A DNA stretch of 64,000 nucleotides, taken from the NCBI RefSeq assembly GCF_026239555.1, contig NZ_JAPIVP010000003.1, positions 62,001 to 126,000 on the forward strand. Direction: 5' to 3'. Of this stretch, positions 35,351-44,779 are shown one piece after another. Origin of the DNA: Pedobacter sp. PF22-3 (GTDB taxonomy: Bacteria > Bacteroidota > Bacteroidia > Sphingobacteriales > Sphingobacteriaceae). The notes beneath the pieces were generated by a model. The model ran no database searches. It worked only from the letters and a program-made list of their open reading frames with translations, and was not told the origin of the DNA. The translations under genes were made by a program, and so were the position numbers. Within the stretch, counting starts at the first letter, position 1. Each line of letters opens with the position of its first letter.

Positions 35351-36625
35351 TTATATTTTAACAAGCAATTGTTCTGCTGGTTCCTTAGAGATATTGGCAG
35401 GCTGCTTCGCCAAAATTTTCCCCGGTTTCTTTTTCTTAAACTTCCGGCCATACCATACCAGGAATCCGGTAATCGGTAAACTGGCGCCAATGAGTGAGGC
35501 CAGGAAGGCCAATACTTTGCCAGGAAACCCTAAAATACTGCCTACATGGATATCGTAATTCATTTTTCTTAATTTCTGCCCGAAAGTGGCTTGCGCGTAT
35601 GCAACAGAATAGGCATCTTCCCGCTTTAATTCCTGCAAGGTATGTTGATCAAAGGTGTAGCCCTGGCTATTGTAAAACTGCCCTTTATTTGGGTACACGG
35701 TAATGTTTATGGCGGCCTTAGCATCTGCGGTATCCACAAAACTATAATAAAAACCCATTGATTTAGGGTGGCGCGCAACGACTTGGTTCCAGGCCATATC
35801 CATCGCTTTTTCTGGCCTGTAACCTTTTCCTTTTAGTGTGGAGTCTGAATCCAGGCGTTTGTATTCTGCCAGCTTATCGCCACCAGATGTAACCCAATAG
35901 ATACCCTCACTATACCATTTAATGCCATACACCATTCCGGTAAGGGCTATGGCTAACAGAAATAATAAAGCGTAAAAGCCGAGTACGTTATGCAGGTCGA
36001 GATTTAACCTTTTAAAAGAGGCACCCCATTTGATTTTAAAACTCTTATTACGCGTGGATTGATTCCATTTCTTGGGATACCACCAGATCAATCCGGTAAG
36101 CAGTAAAAACACAAAAATCAGGGTACCGTAGTTAACAATTGCCCGGCCTATTTGAGACGGCATCCAAAGAAAACGGTGTCCGTTTAAAATAAACCTGAAG
36201 AAATCTGATTCGCCAGGTTTATGCACTTCTGTACGGATTACTTCGCCCGTATAAGGGTTCAATTTAAGGATGGTATTGCCCGTACGGCGATCTTTTGGGC
36301 CGGCATTGGCGGCACGTAAATTTAAGTTAATGGCCCTGCCTTGCTGGTAGTTGGCGTACGACGGCACTTTCTCCGGGTAAAGCTTAGCCGCAATCTGCAT
36401 CAGCTCGGAGGGTTTAATTACGGGCTTATCTTGCCAGGCTACTTTCGTGTCTGGCTCCAGCAGCCCGGTAATTTCTTCATTAAATACCCAAATACAACCA
36501 GTGAGGCACACGATGAATACAATGACGCCAGATATCAAACCTAACCACAAGTGCAGCCAATTGTTGATGCGTTTGAAAAGCGTGTCTTTTTGCTTTTTCT
36601 TTCCTTGATTTCGGGTATTGGTCAT
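35351..36625 (-). CDS. PepSY-associated membrane protein, iron-uptake linked
   Basis: 424 residues with four main membrane helices: about 22-45 (LHLWLGLISGVIVFIVCLTG), near 155-178 (IVNYGTLIFVFLLLTGLIWW), near 205-230 (VLGFYALLFLLAIALTGMVYG) and near 370-392. PepSY-TM proteins of this type (PiuB-like) are regularly next to siderophore receptors and may be inner-membrane ferric reductases that free iron from siderophores. It starts 28 bases after the TonB receptor gene in the same operon and ends in a clear terminator. Confidence 0.88.
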   Translation of the reverse strand: MTNTRNQGKKKQKDTLFKRINNWLHLWLGLISGVIVFIVCLTGCIWVFNEEITGLLEPDTKVAWQDKPVIKPSELMQIAAKLYPEKVPSYANYQQGRAINLNLRAANAGPKDRRTGNTILKLNPYTGEVIRTEVHKPGESDFFRFILNGHRFLWMPSQIGRAIVNYGTLIFVFLLLTGLIWWYPKKWNQSTRNKSFKIKWGASFKRLNLDLHNVLGFYALLFLLAIALTGMVYGIKWYSEGIYWVTSGGDKLAEYKRLDSDSTLKGKGYRPEKAMDMAWNQVVARHPKSMGFYYSFVDTADAKAAINITVYPNKGQFYNSQGYTFDQHTLQELKREDAYSVAYAQATFGQKLRKMNYDIHVGSILGFPGKVLAFLASLIGASLPITGFLVWYGRKFKKKKPGKILAKQPANISKEPAEQLLVKI

Positions 36626-36653
36626 GGTGCCTGCTTTATTGATCGGATATAGA

Positions 36654-39143
36654 TTATTTAAAACGGTAGGTAATGCTCAATCTTGCATTGCGCGGAACCT
36701 CATAAATATAGGTATAGTACGAAACTGATGTTGCCGTTTCAGTAGCCAGCTTGGTATATGATCCCTGTGTGAGCAGTCTACGGTCCAATAGGTTATTCAC
36801 TAAGGCTGCTATGGTTATTTTACCTTTTTCATAGGAAACACCTGCATCAAAACGATAATAAGCCGGTAACATCAATGGAACAGCAGTAGATCCGGCATAA
36901 CGCCCCAATTGGATCTGGTAGCCCGCACTCAATCCAAAACCGTTCAACAAAGCCCCTTGCTTCTGGTAGCGGTATGATAACCAGCCGTTGGTAATATGTT
37001 TAGCCGAGTTAGGGGTATGCCTGCCTACCAGTTCTGGTTTAGCATCTTCACTTACCTTGGCATCCGTTAGCGCATAGTTTAATACAACGTTTAATCCTGG
37101 GGTAATTTCGCCATTGATATCCAGTTCAATACCTTTGGAGATGATACCGCCCAATTGGATCTGGGCATTTGGGTTCATCGCCAGGTGTGCCGGATCGAGG
37201 TCGGCAGTTAACACATTTTTTTTCTTGATGCGGAAGGCAGCAGCGGTTACGTTCCATTTACCATCAAAGAAATCCTTTTTTAGGCCCAGTTCGATATTAT
37301 TGCCACGAATCGGCTTGAAGGGGTTTCCGGCATAATCCTGGCCGGCAACAGGCAGAAAACTCTGGTCATAGAGTGTATAGGCACTAAAATCTTTTGCCAG
37401 GGTTACGCTCAAGCCGGCCCTTGGGCTAAAAACATTATCAGATAGCTGCGTGAGGTTTGTTTTGCCCACGGTTACGGCATGTGTAAAACGGCCGGCTAAG
37501 GTTAACCGAACCCGTCCATCCAGCATGCGGAGCTCATCCTGCAGGTAAGCGCCTGTATAGGTCAGGCTAGTGGCATATACATTTGATCCTGAACGGTTCT
37601 GAATGCTGCGCGAACGATCGAAGATTGGAATACTGGAGATAGGAAGGCCGTAAACAGGATTGTAAATGTTAAACGGAGCATCATTTGTCAATGGTATATC
37701 AGACTTTGTTACACTCGAAAAATCGCCCCAGGTTTTCAGGTTCCCCATATCCAATCCACCCAAAATACGGTGTACAATAAGCCCCGTAGTCAGGTCGCCC
37801 ATTAGGCTTACCTGGATATTTTTATTAATGGCCAGTTCCTCGCTGATGTTCAGATAGCGGCGCATATCGCCATTTGGCGCGATTTTCGAGGGCCAAGGAG
37901 TACCTCCGTCTAAACCATAGCGGAGATAGGCCGCCTGGGCATTAATCTTCCAGTCGTTATTTAAACGGTGGCTTACATAAACGGTGGCATTGTGATCATA
38001 AAGCTTTGCAGGGTCGAGCGACGGATCGCCAAGAAAGAAACTAGGGTCTGTATCAGCAAATCCTTTTGGCGAAAAACCGTATGACCCCAGTGCCTGTGCC
38101 TCTACATGCTGGGTAGTATATTCAGCAGTAATCAAGGTATTGCTATCCACCTGGTAGCTAATTACGGGGGCAATAATGTATTTATCGGTGTAATTGTATT
38201 TGTTGTAACTATCTTTGGTTTGTGCGGCTACGTTCAGGCGGAATAATAATCGGCCATCGCGGCTTAATTTACCATCCAGATCGGCAGCCACGCGACCCAG
38301 GTTATAGCCTCCACCCACTACACTTACCGAACTACGGTTTTGACCGGTAGGCTTTTTGGTTACCACATTATAAATACCACCAGGTTCGCCGTTGGCCATC
38401 ATAAAGCCAGAGGGGCCCTTTACAAATTCTATTCGGTCGATAGTGGCGGCATCGTCAGCCAATGGCCCCCAGGGCATTTTTTGGTTCATGCCGTTCCGGA
38501 AGGCCGGAATACTGGTGCCACGCATAAAAATATTGGCATATTGAGCATCCCAATGGCCTACGCGCAAGGTACCGCTCACATTTCTGGTTACACCATCAAC
38601 AATATCAAATACCTGTTGGTCTGCCAGTATTTTGCTGGTTACCACTTGGATGTTCTGTGGTACCTCGATCAGTGGCGATTGTAATCGCAATGATGGCGAT
38701 ACTTTATCCACCTTATATCTTTTTTTATTCGTACTGATCTGTACCTCGTCTAATTCCGAACGGTTTTCTTTCAAAGAAAAATCAGCAATTACGGTACTAC
38801 GCGATGAAATCTGTATCAACTTTTCTTTTGGGTAAAGGCCAACCGCCGAAACCACCAATGTATAATCGCCAACCGGCACACGCCTGATCTGGTAGAATCC
38901 ATCTTCATCAGTAACCGAGCCATAACGGGTGCCTTTCAACACTACGCTTACACCAGCAGCTACGCTACCATCGGCAGTAGTGATCCTTCCTCTCACTACA
39001 CCGGTTTGCTCATCATTGCGGTTTTGAACTAGACTATCTTTCAGATTTGTATAACTTCCTGTAAGCGAAGTACCAGAAATGGCATGAGCTGCAAATATTC
39101 CCGTGCAGCATATACCTAAGAGTAAAATTTTCTTAAATTGCAT
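36654..39143 (-). CDS. TonB-dependent siderophore receptor
   Basis: 829 residues. Signal peptide (MQFKKILLLGICCTGIFA...), CarboxypepD_reg-like domain (GRITTADGSVAAGVSVVLKG), plug domain (SPLIEVPQNIQVVTSKIL, FMRGTSIPAFRNG, IEFVKGPSGFMMANGEPGG, a FhuA/FepA-type siderophore-receptor signature), and a barrel ending ARLSITYRFK. It is the ferric-siderophore receptor type and not SusC; there is no SusD partner. It pairs with the PepSY protein. The promoter and structured leader are listed separately. The siderophore cannot be named. Confidence 0.93.
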   Translation of the reverse strand: MQFKKILLLGICCTGIFAAHAISGTSLTGSYTNLKDSLVQNRNDEQTGVVRGRITTADGSVAAGVSVVLKGTRYGSVTDEDGFYQIRRVPVGDYTLVVSAVGLYPKEKLIQISSRSTVIADFSLKENRSELDEVQISTNKKRYKVDKVSPSLRLQSPLIEVPQNIQVVTSKILADQQVFDIVDGVTRNVSGTLRVGHWDAQYANIFMRGTSIPAFRNGMNQKMPWGPLADDAATIDRIEFVKGPSGFMMANGEPGGIYNVVTKKPTGQNRSSVSVVGGGYNLGRVAADLDGKLSRDGRLLFRLNVAAQTKDSYNKYNYTDKYIIAPVISYQVDSNTLITAEYTTQHVEAQALGSYGFSPKGFADTDPSFFLGDPSLDPAKLYDHNATVYVSHRLNNDWKINAQAAYLRYGLDGGTPWPSKIAPNGDMRRYLNISEELAINKNIQVSLMGDLTTGLIVHRILGGLDMGNLKTWGDFSSVTKSDIPLTNDAPFNIYNPVYGLPISSIPIFDRSRSIQNRSGSNVYATSLTYTGAYLQDELRMLDGRVRLTLAGRFTHAVTVGKTNLTQLSDNVFSPRAGLSVTLAKDFSAYTLYDQSFLPVAGQDYAGNPFKPIRGNNIELGLKKDFFDGKWNVTAAAFRIKKKNVLTADLDPAHLAMNPNAQIQLGGIISKGIELDINGEITPGLNVVLNYALTDAKVSEDAKPELVGRHTPNSAKHITNGWLSYRYQKQGALLNGFGLSAGYQIQLGRYAGSTAVPLMLPAYYRFDAGVSYEKGKITIAALVNNLLDRRLLTQGSYTKLATETATSVSYYTYIYEVPRNARLSITYRFK

Positions 39144-39170
39144 TTACTTTTAATTAGACGTTAAAGGGAT

Positions 39171-39219
39171 CCGGGCTTAAATCCGGTAGTGCCACACGGA
39201 GTTCCAATCCGCTGTGGCA
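39171..39219 (-). promoter_or_regulatory. Structured 5' leader of the siderophore receptor mRNA
   Basis: The minus-strand transcript would begin with a long hairpin (TGCCACAGCGGA with TCCGTGTGGCA, loop TTGGAAC, 39190-39219). A second short one follows, CCGG-8-CCGG (39171-39186), and then 27 bases to the ATG. It matches no riboswitch class I know. It could stabilise the 5' end or respond to iron. The remaining gap up to 39598 holds nothing else recognised. Confidence 0.45.
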
Positions 39220-39227
39220 TTTTTTTG

Positions 39228-39258
39228 CAAAGGTATATTTATTTAGAATAAATCCAAA
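39228..39258 (-). promoter_or_regulatory. Bacteroidota housekeeping promoter for the siderophore receptor
   Basis: TTTG (-33, 39255-39258 on the minus strand), 19 bases, TACCTTTG (-7, 39228-39235). Both boxes and the spacing fit the Bacteroidota primary sigma consensus. Predicted start of transcription is near 39221, just before the leader hairpin. Confidence 0.7.
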
Positions 39259-39598
39259 TAGATTGCAAAAATTAGATCTAAATCGTTTAAGTTAGCCCAG
39301 AATTCGATAGTTTAGCTTTAAATTTTATTTGCACATCGAATCCATTAGCTTTTTTTTTAGCAGATTTCTTTAGAACAGTGATAAAGAAAAAGTTTTGAAA
39401 TCGCATCATTAAGAGTGGTGGAGTAGGCTTTGCCGTATTTTTTATTTCTGATAAACATATTTAGCTGGGGAAGATCTAACCTATATCGCATTCCACAAAT
39501 TGAAACTATCTATTTTCTTTAAAACTGCCTGTATTTACCATGTAATGTCTAAATTTGGAACACGGCTTTCAAATCATTAATGTTATTTATAAATCTAC

Positions 39599-39606
39599 TA
39601 ATTTTG
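39599..39606 (+). promoter_or_regulatory. Candidate -7 box for the sigma gene at 39613
   Basis: TAATTTTG fits TAnnTTTG and lies 6 bases before the ATG, which would give a nearly leaderless mRNA. No good -33 box was found. Confidence 0.35.
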
Positions 39607-39612
39607 TAGACG

Positions 39613-40185
39613 ATGCGTGTTCTAAAAGATTCAGAGCCTGAACTGGTGCTAAAGTTGAAAAATGGCAGCAAAACTGCTTTTTCCCTTCTTTATGAACGGA
39701 ACGTAAAAAGAATCTACGCATTTGCACTCAAGATTTTAAAATCACCTGTACTTGCCGAAGACGTTGTTCAGGAAGTATTTGTAAAATTATGGGAAACCGC
39801 TCCTAAATTGGAACCCAGCTTACCCATACAGTCTTACCTGTTTACCATAGCCAGAAATTTATCATTAAATGTGATTCGTAAAGCGGCCAAAGAAACCATT
39901 ATTACGGAAGAGATCGCCAGATATGCGCTGGATCAGGGGGATAATGGACTTGCTTTTGCACAGTACAGGCAAACAACGGAATTTGTCTCCCGTGCTGTAC
40001 AGCTGTTGCCCCCACAGCGTAAAAAAATTTATGAGCTTTGCCACGGCTCTGGCTATAGCTATAAACAGGCAGCTGAAGAACTTGGCTTAAAAGATGCAAC
40101 CATCAACAGCCAAATGGTTAAAGCCATCCGCTTCATCAAAAAATATCTCGTCAAGAATGGGGCACTGCTGTCCTGGTTTTTTTAG
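39613..40185 (+). CDS. FecI-type ECF sigma factor (Bacteroidota family 1)
   Basis: 190 residues. Region 2: AFSLLYERNVKRIYAFALKI, LAEDVVQEVFVKLWE, IQSYLFTIARNLSLNVIRKA. Region 4: AVQLLPPQRKKIYELCHGSG, YSYKQAAEELGLKDATINSQ. First gene of the second sigma/FecR/SusC/SusD set. A 123-base gap with no recognisable element separates it from the FecR gene. Confidence 0.93.
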   Translation: MRVLKDSEPELVLKLKNGSKTAFSLLYERNVKRIYAFALKILKSPVLAEDVVQEVFVKLWETAPKLEPSLPIQSYLFTIARNLSLNVIRKAAKETIITEEIARYALDQGDNGLAFAQYRQTTEFVSRAVQLLPPQRKKIYELCHGSGYSYKQAAEELGLKDATINSQMVKAIRFIKKYLVKNGALLSWFF

Positions 40186-40308
40186 TCCAGTTTAAATTTC
40201 AGCTGATTTTTCCCTTTTTTAGCGGAAACCACAAAGAAATAAAAATATTTTCTTTCCCGGTAAATGTACCATGGCCTTTAGGTGTTATGATATAAACCGC
40301 AAGCTATT

Positions 40309-41307
40309 TTGGAACAATCAATAAAGCAACTTTTTTTAAAGTATATACGGAACCTGACATCACAGGAGGAAAATGAGCAGGTGCTCTCGATGATACAGGA
40401 CGGTAGCCATGAGGAAGCGTGGAAACTGGCTTTGCTGGAATTTCAGTGTGAATTTGAAGGCACAAAGGAAGAAACCAAACTGGCTGATGAACAGGCACTT
40501 TTTGAAAAAATTAAAAATCGCACAACATTAAAACCAATAAAAAAGCCATTGCATTGGATTGGGTATGCTGCATCTGTGGTATTAATTTCCGCGATTGGAT
40601 TTTTGGTGTTTAAACCGGTAACCAGGCCCGTTACTGCGGCAAAAAATAAAACAGCTAAACCAACTGAAAACGCTAAGGGACATCAATGGATCAAGTTGCC
40701 AGATGGAACTTCTGTACAGTTGAACAACAATAGCCGTTTGGTGTATGATCAGGATTTTAAGGGAAAGAAAAAAAGAGAGGTAACCTTATTTGGAGAGGCT
40801 TTTTTTGATGTAACCCACGATGCTGCACATCCCTTTGTTATCCATACCGGGAGCATTACCACAACCGTACTGGGTACTGCATTCAATATTTCTGCTTACA
40901 ATGATCAGAAAGCGGTAACCGTAACGGTTGCCAGGGGCAGGGTTGTGGTACGACGGGCTGATAAAACTTTGGCCATACTAACCCCAAATCAGCAATTGAG
41001 CTGGAAGATTGGCCAGGCCGATCAAAGCAAGCAGACGGTGAATGCGGAAAAGGTAACCGCCTGGAAGGAACAGGATCTGATTATGGATGATATTACGCTG
41101 TTGCAGGCTTCGGAGCTGATTGCGAAGCGTTACGGCATAGAAGTTTTATTTAAAAGTGATCAAGTAAAAACATGCCGCTTTACCGCTGCTTTCCTAAAGC
41201 GGAATAACATCAGTGAGGTTACAGAAGTGCTTAGCGCAATTACCGGAGCTTCTTTTGAACGCAAAGGTAACCTGTTGTTGATTGATGGTGCAGGATGCGA
41301 AAATTAA
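40309..41307 (+). CDS. FecR-family anti-sigma factor (TTG start)
   Basis: 332 residues from a TTG codon: EQSIKQLFLKYIRNLTSQEE is the expected N-terminus and no ATG is better placed. One membrane helix at about 80-98 (WIGYAASVVLISAIGFLVF). FecR domain: HQWIKLPDGTSVQLNNNS, AHPFVIHTGSITTTVLGTAF. DUF4974 domain at the end (DLIMDDITLLQASELIAKRY). Anti-sigma partner of the preceding gene and sensor for the SusC that follows. Confidence 0.9.
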   Translation: MEQSIKQLFLKYIRNLTSQEENEQVLSMIQDGSHEEAWKLALLEFQCEFEGTKEETKLADEQALFEKIKNRTTLKPIKKPLHWIGYAASVVLISAIGFLVFKPVTRPVTAAKNKTAKPTENAKGHQWIKLPDGTSVQLNNNSRLVYDQDFKGKKKREVTLFGEAFFDVTHDAAHPFVIHTGSITTTVLGTAFNISAYNDQKAVTVTVARGRVVVRRADKTLAILTPNQQLSWKIGQADQSKQTVNAEKVTAWKEQDLIMDDITLLQASELIAKRYGIEVLFKSDQVKTCRFTAAFLKRNNISEVTEVLSAITGASFERKGNLLLIDGAGCEN

Positions 41308-41381
41308 TAAACCAACCAAAACATAAAATCTGATGAAGAAAAAAGTAACACCAACATGATATAGGAGCAGAATTAAGTAAA

Positions 41382-41399
41382 CCCCGGCGGCCACCGGGG
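41382..41399 (+). promoter_or_regulatory. GC-rich hairpin between fecR and susC
   Basis: CCCCGG, loop CGGCCA, CCGGGG. It lies 74 bases after the FecR stop and 47 before the SusC start, with no T tract. The placement matches the hairpin at 32735-32764 in the other SusCD locus. Attenuator or processing site are possible roles. Confidence 0.5.
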
Positions 41400-41446
41400 C
41401 TTACAACAGTTTTAAATTATATATCGAACAACCTAAAACCATTGCA

Positions 41447-44400
41447 ATGTATTATAAAAATACACTTTTTGCAAGTCAATCCCTATTGACTTATCACTAC
41501 ACTATTATCCAAAAATTAAGATTTTTCATGAAAGTAAACGCGATCTTATTGGTTATTTTATTATTTGCAGTTAGTAGCCTTTATGCCGTTAACAGTTCTG
41601 CCCAGAGCCTGCAGGATGTAAATGTTTCTTTGGGCTTTTCTAAAGAGACTTTACAGAAAGCTTTTGCAAAGATAGAACAACAGACCGATTTTCGTTTTGC
41701 TTACAAACAAGAGGTCATCTCCGGTATTAAAGTACCTCAACTGAGCGTTAAGAAGCGGAGCGTAAAACAAACTCTTGATGAGCTTTTACAGGGAAGCGGA
41801 TTAAACTATAAACTACTCAATAACAGCATTATTATTTTTAAGGAACCGGTTCCCCTCACACCAGTCAATAACCTCAGGGAAGAGATTAACGGTGTGGTAA
41901 AAGATGAAAATGGCAAAGGAATACCGGGTGTTTCTGTTAAGGTGAAAGGCAAAACCATTGCCGCCATAACGGATAACAACGGTGTATTTAAAATCCAGTG
42001 CTCGGCAGATGATAACCTGATCTTTAGTTACATCGGTTATGCGACTGTAGAGCGACCTGTGCAAAGCGCTAAATCTATGGAGGTATTCCTGGAGCCGCAA
42101 AGCGGAACATTGGATGCCGTTGTGGTTATCGGGTATGGAACTACCACCAAAAGAACCAATACGGGTTCTGTAACCACGGTAGGCGCTAAACAGATTGGCA
42201 ATCAGCCTGTAGGCGACCCGGTTGCTGCCCTGCAGGGCAGAGTTGCCGGTCTAGATATTTCTTCCGTAACCGGTTATCCCGGGTCAGCTTACAATGTGCG
42301 CCTGAGAGGCCAAAATTCGATTACCGGAGGTACCGCACCCTTATATATTATAGATGGTGTACCTTTTGTTTCAGAAAGCCTGAGCCAGTTTGCTGGGGCA
42401 AATGGGAACCAAAGTCCGCTGGCCAGTATCAATCCTGCCGATATTGAGCAGATCGATATCTTAAAAGATGCAGATGCAACGGCAATTTATGGTTCAAGGG
42501 GAGCAAATGGCGTGATTTTAATTACTACTAAAAAAGGAAAATCAGGCAAGCCGGAATTCACGGCGAATATATACTCCGGAATTTCAACCGTGAGCAAACA
42601 GGTGAAGATGCTAGATGGTGCAGAATACTTGGCCATGAGGCGCGAGGCTTATGCTAAAGACGCGGTTACGCCCACAGAAGCGCAGGCGCCTGATCTTTTA
42701 TTATGGGACCAGAATCTGGATCAGAACTGGCAGGACCTGTTAATTGGTAATTCAGCCAGTCTTTCAGAACTTCAGTTGGGGTTAAGTGGCGGTACAGAGC
42801 AAACCAAATACCTGATTAGCGGGACCTACCGGGACGAGAAAATAGTTTTGCCGGGTAATTTAGGTTTTAAAAGAGGGGCATTGAACATGTCGCTAAATCA
42901 TAACTCAGTTGATCAAAAATTTCAGTTTACCAGTTCTTTCAAATATACGCTGGATGAGAATAACACCTTGCAGAGTGATGTAACCAGCTTTTTTAACCTG
43001 GCACCAAATTTCCCTATTTATGATGCGCAAGGGAATTATTACTGGATCGGAAATGAGCAGAACCCGATGGCTTATTTTGAACGTACAAATGTGAGCAATA
43101 CCAACAACATTTTTGGGAATACCACTGTGAGTTATCAGTTTTTGAAAGGCCTTACCGCTAAAGTAAGTGCCGGTTTTAACAGGATGGATATGAAACAGAC
43201 GCAAACCCTTCCAAAATTAGGATTCAACCCCATTAATTACACAGGGAGCAGCGCGAACTACGGTAGCGGAAATTTAAGTTCATACATTGTAGAACCTCAG
43301 TTAAACTATAATATAAAAGTGGGAAAAGGCAGTTTATCTGCTTTAGTGGGAGGAACATGGCAGCACAGCTTGACAGAAGAACAAGGTGTAACCGGAAGTG
43401 GTTATATCAGCGATTTGCAATTGGATAACATCAAAGCAGCTACACTGATTACGCCAAGAAGTTACAGTTATACCAAATACCGTTATACATCGGTTTTCGG
43501 AAGACTTACTTATAACTGGGACGAAAAATATATCGTAAACGGTACCTTCCGAAGGGATGGTTCTTCGAAGTTTGGTCCGAATAACCGCTTTGGAAATTTT
43601 GGTGCCATGGGTGCAGCCTGGCTGTTTAGCAATGAGACTTTCATCAAAGAAAATCTTCCTTTCCTGAGTTTTGGTAAACTAAGGGGAAGTTTTGGTACGG
43701 TAGGAAATGACCAGATTGGTGATTACCAGTTCCTGGATAGCTGGACGCCCACCACTTACCCATACGGTGGCATAGGGGGAATATCGCCTAGCCGTTTTCC
43801 AAACCCAAATTACAGTTGGGAAGTGAACAGGAAGCTGGAAGCAGGTTTAGACCTTGGTTTTTTTAATGAAAGGTTACTACTCACTACAAATTTCTATCGC
43901 AACCGCTCGGATAACCAGTTGATCGGAAGTACACTTTCCTCGCAATCCGGATTTACCAGCTACCAAGCCAATTTACCTGCCCTGGTAGAGAATAAAGGCT
44001 GGGAGTTTGAATTGAGTTCGATCAACATTAGAGAGAAAGATTTTTCATGGAATACTTCCCTTAACTTTACCGTGGCCAAAACCAAGCTGCTTGAATATCC
44101 AGACCTGAAAAATTCGGCAAATGCGGCCAGATACGTCATTGGCCAGCCCTTATCGATCGTAATGGGCTTTGATTTTCTGGGGATAAACCCACAATCAGGT
44201 GTACCGGAATTCAGAGATTTCAATGGAGATAAGGTCATTTCCGATCCGGCAGATCTGATCGTGATTGGAAATACGATGCCTAAATTTTATGGCGGCATAC
44301 AAAACAGTTTTACCTATAAAAACTTCAGTTTTGATTTCTTCTTCCAGTTTGTAAAACAGGAGGGGCCACTGTTAAACTATGGTTATCTGAGTTATTCCAA

Positions 44401-44764
44401 TGGTTCTGCACTTAGAAACAAAGACTTGAGCGCGCTTGAAAGATGGATAACACCAGGTGTTCCGGCAATGATCCCGGGAGCAAGTTCCACTGCAGGTAAA
44501 CCGATCTACACGGCATACCAGAACAATTACCGGCTTTCTAATGCGGTTTGGGGCGATGCTTCATTTATCAGACTGAAGAATGTTTCTTTGAGATACAACT
44601 TTAAGGACTTGCTTAAAAGCTGGAAATTCAACAATATCACCATGTATGTTCAGGGGCAGAATCTCTTTACCATAACGTCGTACGATGGCTTCGACCCTGA
44701 AACAAAAGGATATTCAATGCCTCCAGTAAGTATTTATACCGCAGGTTTGCAGGTTTCATTTTAA
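41447..44764 (+). CDS. SusC/RagA-family TonB-linked outer-membrane receptor with STN domain
   Basis: 1105 residues. A long N-terminal leader before the signal segment (FFMKVNAILLVILLFAVSS) is usual in this family. STN domain at 60-125 (KAFAKIEQQTDFRFAYKQ), CarboxypepD_reg-like domain (GVVKDENGKGIPGVSVKVKG), plug (VAALQGRVAGLDISS, LYIIDGVPFVSES, ILKDADATAIYGSRGANGV), barrel ending YTAGLQVSF. Receives its regulation through the FecR/sigma genes upstream and pairs with the SusD gene 15 bases downstream. The substrate is unknown; the polysaccharide-degrading genes nearby are suggestive but have separate regulation. Confidence 0.95.
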   Translation: MYYKNTLFASQSLLTYHYTIIQKLRFFMKVNAILLVILLFAVSSLYAVNSSAQSLQDVNVSLGFSKETLQKAFAKIEQQTDFRFAYKQEVISGIKVPQLSVKKRSVKQTLDELLQGSGLNYKLLNNSIIIFKEPVPLTPVNNLREEINGVVKDENGKGIPGVSVKVKGKTIAAITDNNGVFKIQCSADDNLIFSYIGYATVERPVQSAKSMEVFLEPQSGTLDAVVVIGYGTTTKRTNTGSVTTVGAKQIGNQPVGDPVAALQGRVAGLDISSVTGYPGSAYNVRLRGQNSITGGTAPLYIIDGVPFVSESLSQFAGANGNQSPLASINPADIEQIDILKDADATAIYGSRGANGVILITTKKGKSGKPEFTANIYSGISTVSKQVKMLDGAEYLAMRREAYAKDAVTPTEAQAPDLLLWDQNLDQNWQDLLIGNSASLSELQLGLSGGTEQTKYLISGTYRDEKIVLPGNLGFKRGALNMSLNHNSVDQKFQFTSSFKYTLDENNTLQSDVTSFFNLAPNFPIYDAQGNYYWIGNEQNPMAYFERTNVSNTNNIFGNTTVSYQFLKGLTAKVSAGFNRMDMKQTQTLPKLGFNPINYTGSSANYGSGNLSSYIVEPQLNYNIKVGKGSLSALVGGTWQHSLTEEQGVTGSGYISDLQLDNIKAATLITPRSYSYTKYRYTSVFGRLTYNWDEKYIVNGTFRRDGSSKFGPNNRFGNFGAMGAAWLFSNETFIKENLPFLSFGKLRGSFGTVGNDQIGDYQFLDSWTPTTYPYGGIGGISPSRFPNPNYSWEVNRKLEAGLDLGFFNERLLLTTNFYRNRSDNQLIGSTLSSQSGFTSYQANLPALVENKGWEFELSSINIREKDFSWNTSLNFTVAKTKLLEYPDLKNSANAARYVIGQPLSIVMGFDFLGINPQSGVPEFRDFNGDKVISDPADLIVIGNTMPKFYGGIQNSFTYKNFSFDFFFQFVKQEGPLLNYGYLSYSNGSALRNKDLSALERWITPGVPAMIPGASSTAGKPIYTAYQNNYRLSNAVWGDASFIRLKNVSLRYNFKDLLKSWKFNNITMYVQGQNLFTITSYDGFDPETKGYSMPPVSIYTAGLQVSF

Positions 44765-44779
44765 CTTAAATTAATTCCA

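Noticed and set aside
39190..39226. Plus-strand intrinsic terminator (hairpin followed by T run)
   Set aside because: No plus-strand gene precedes it; the same stem fits better as the 5' leader of the minus-strand receptor mRNA.
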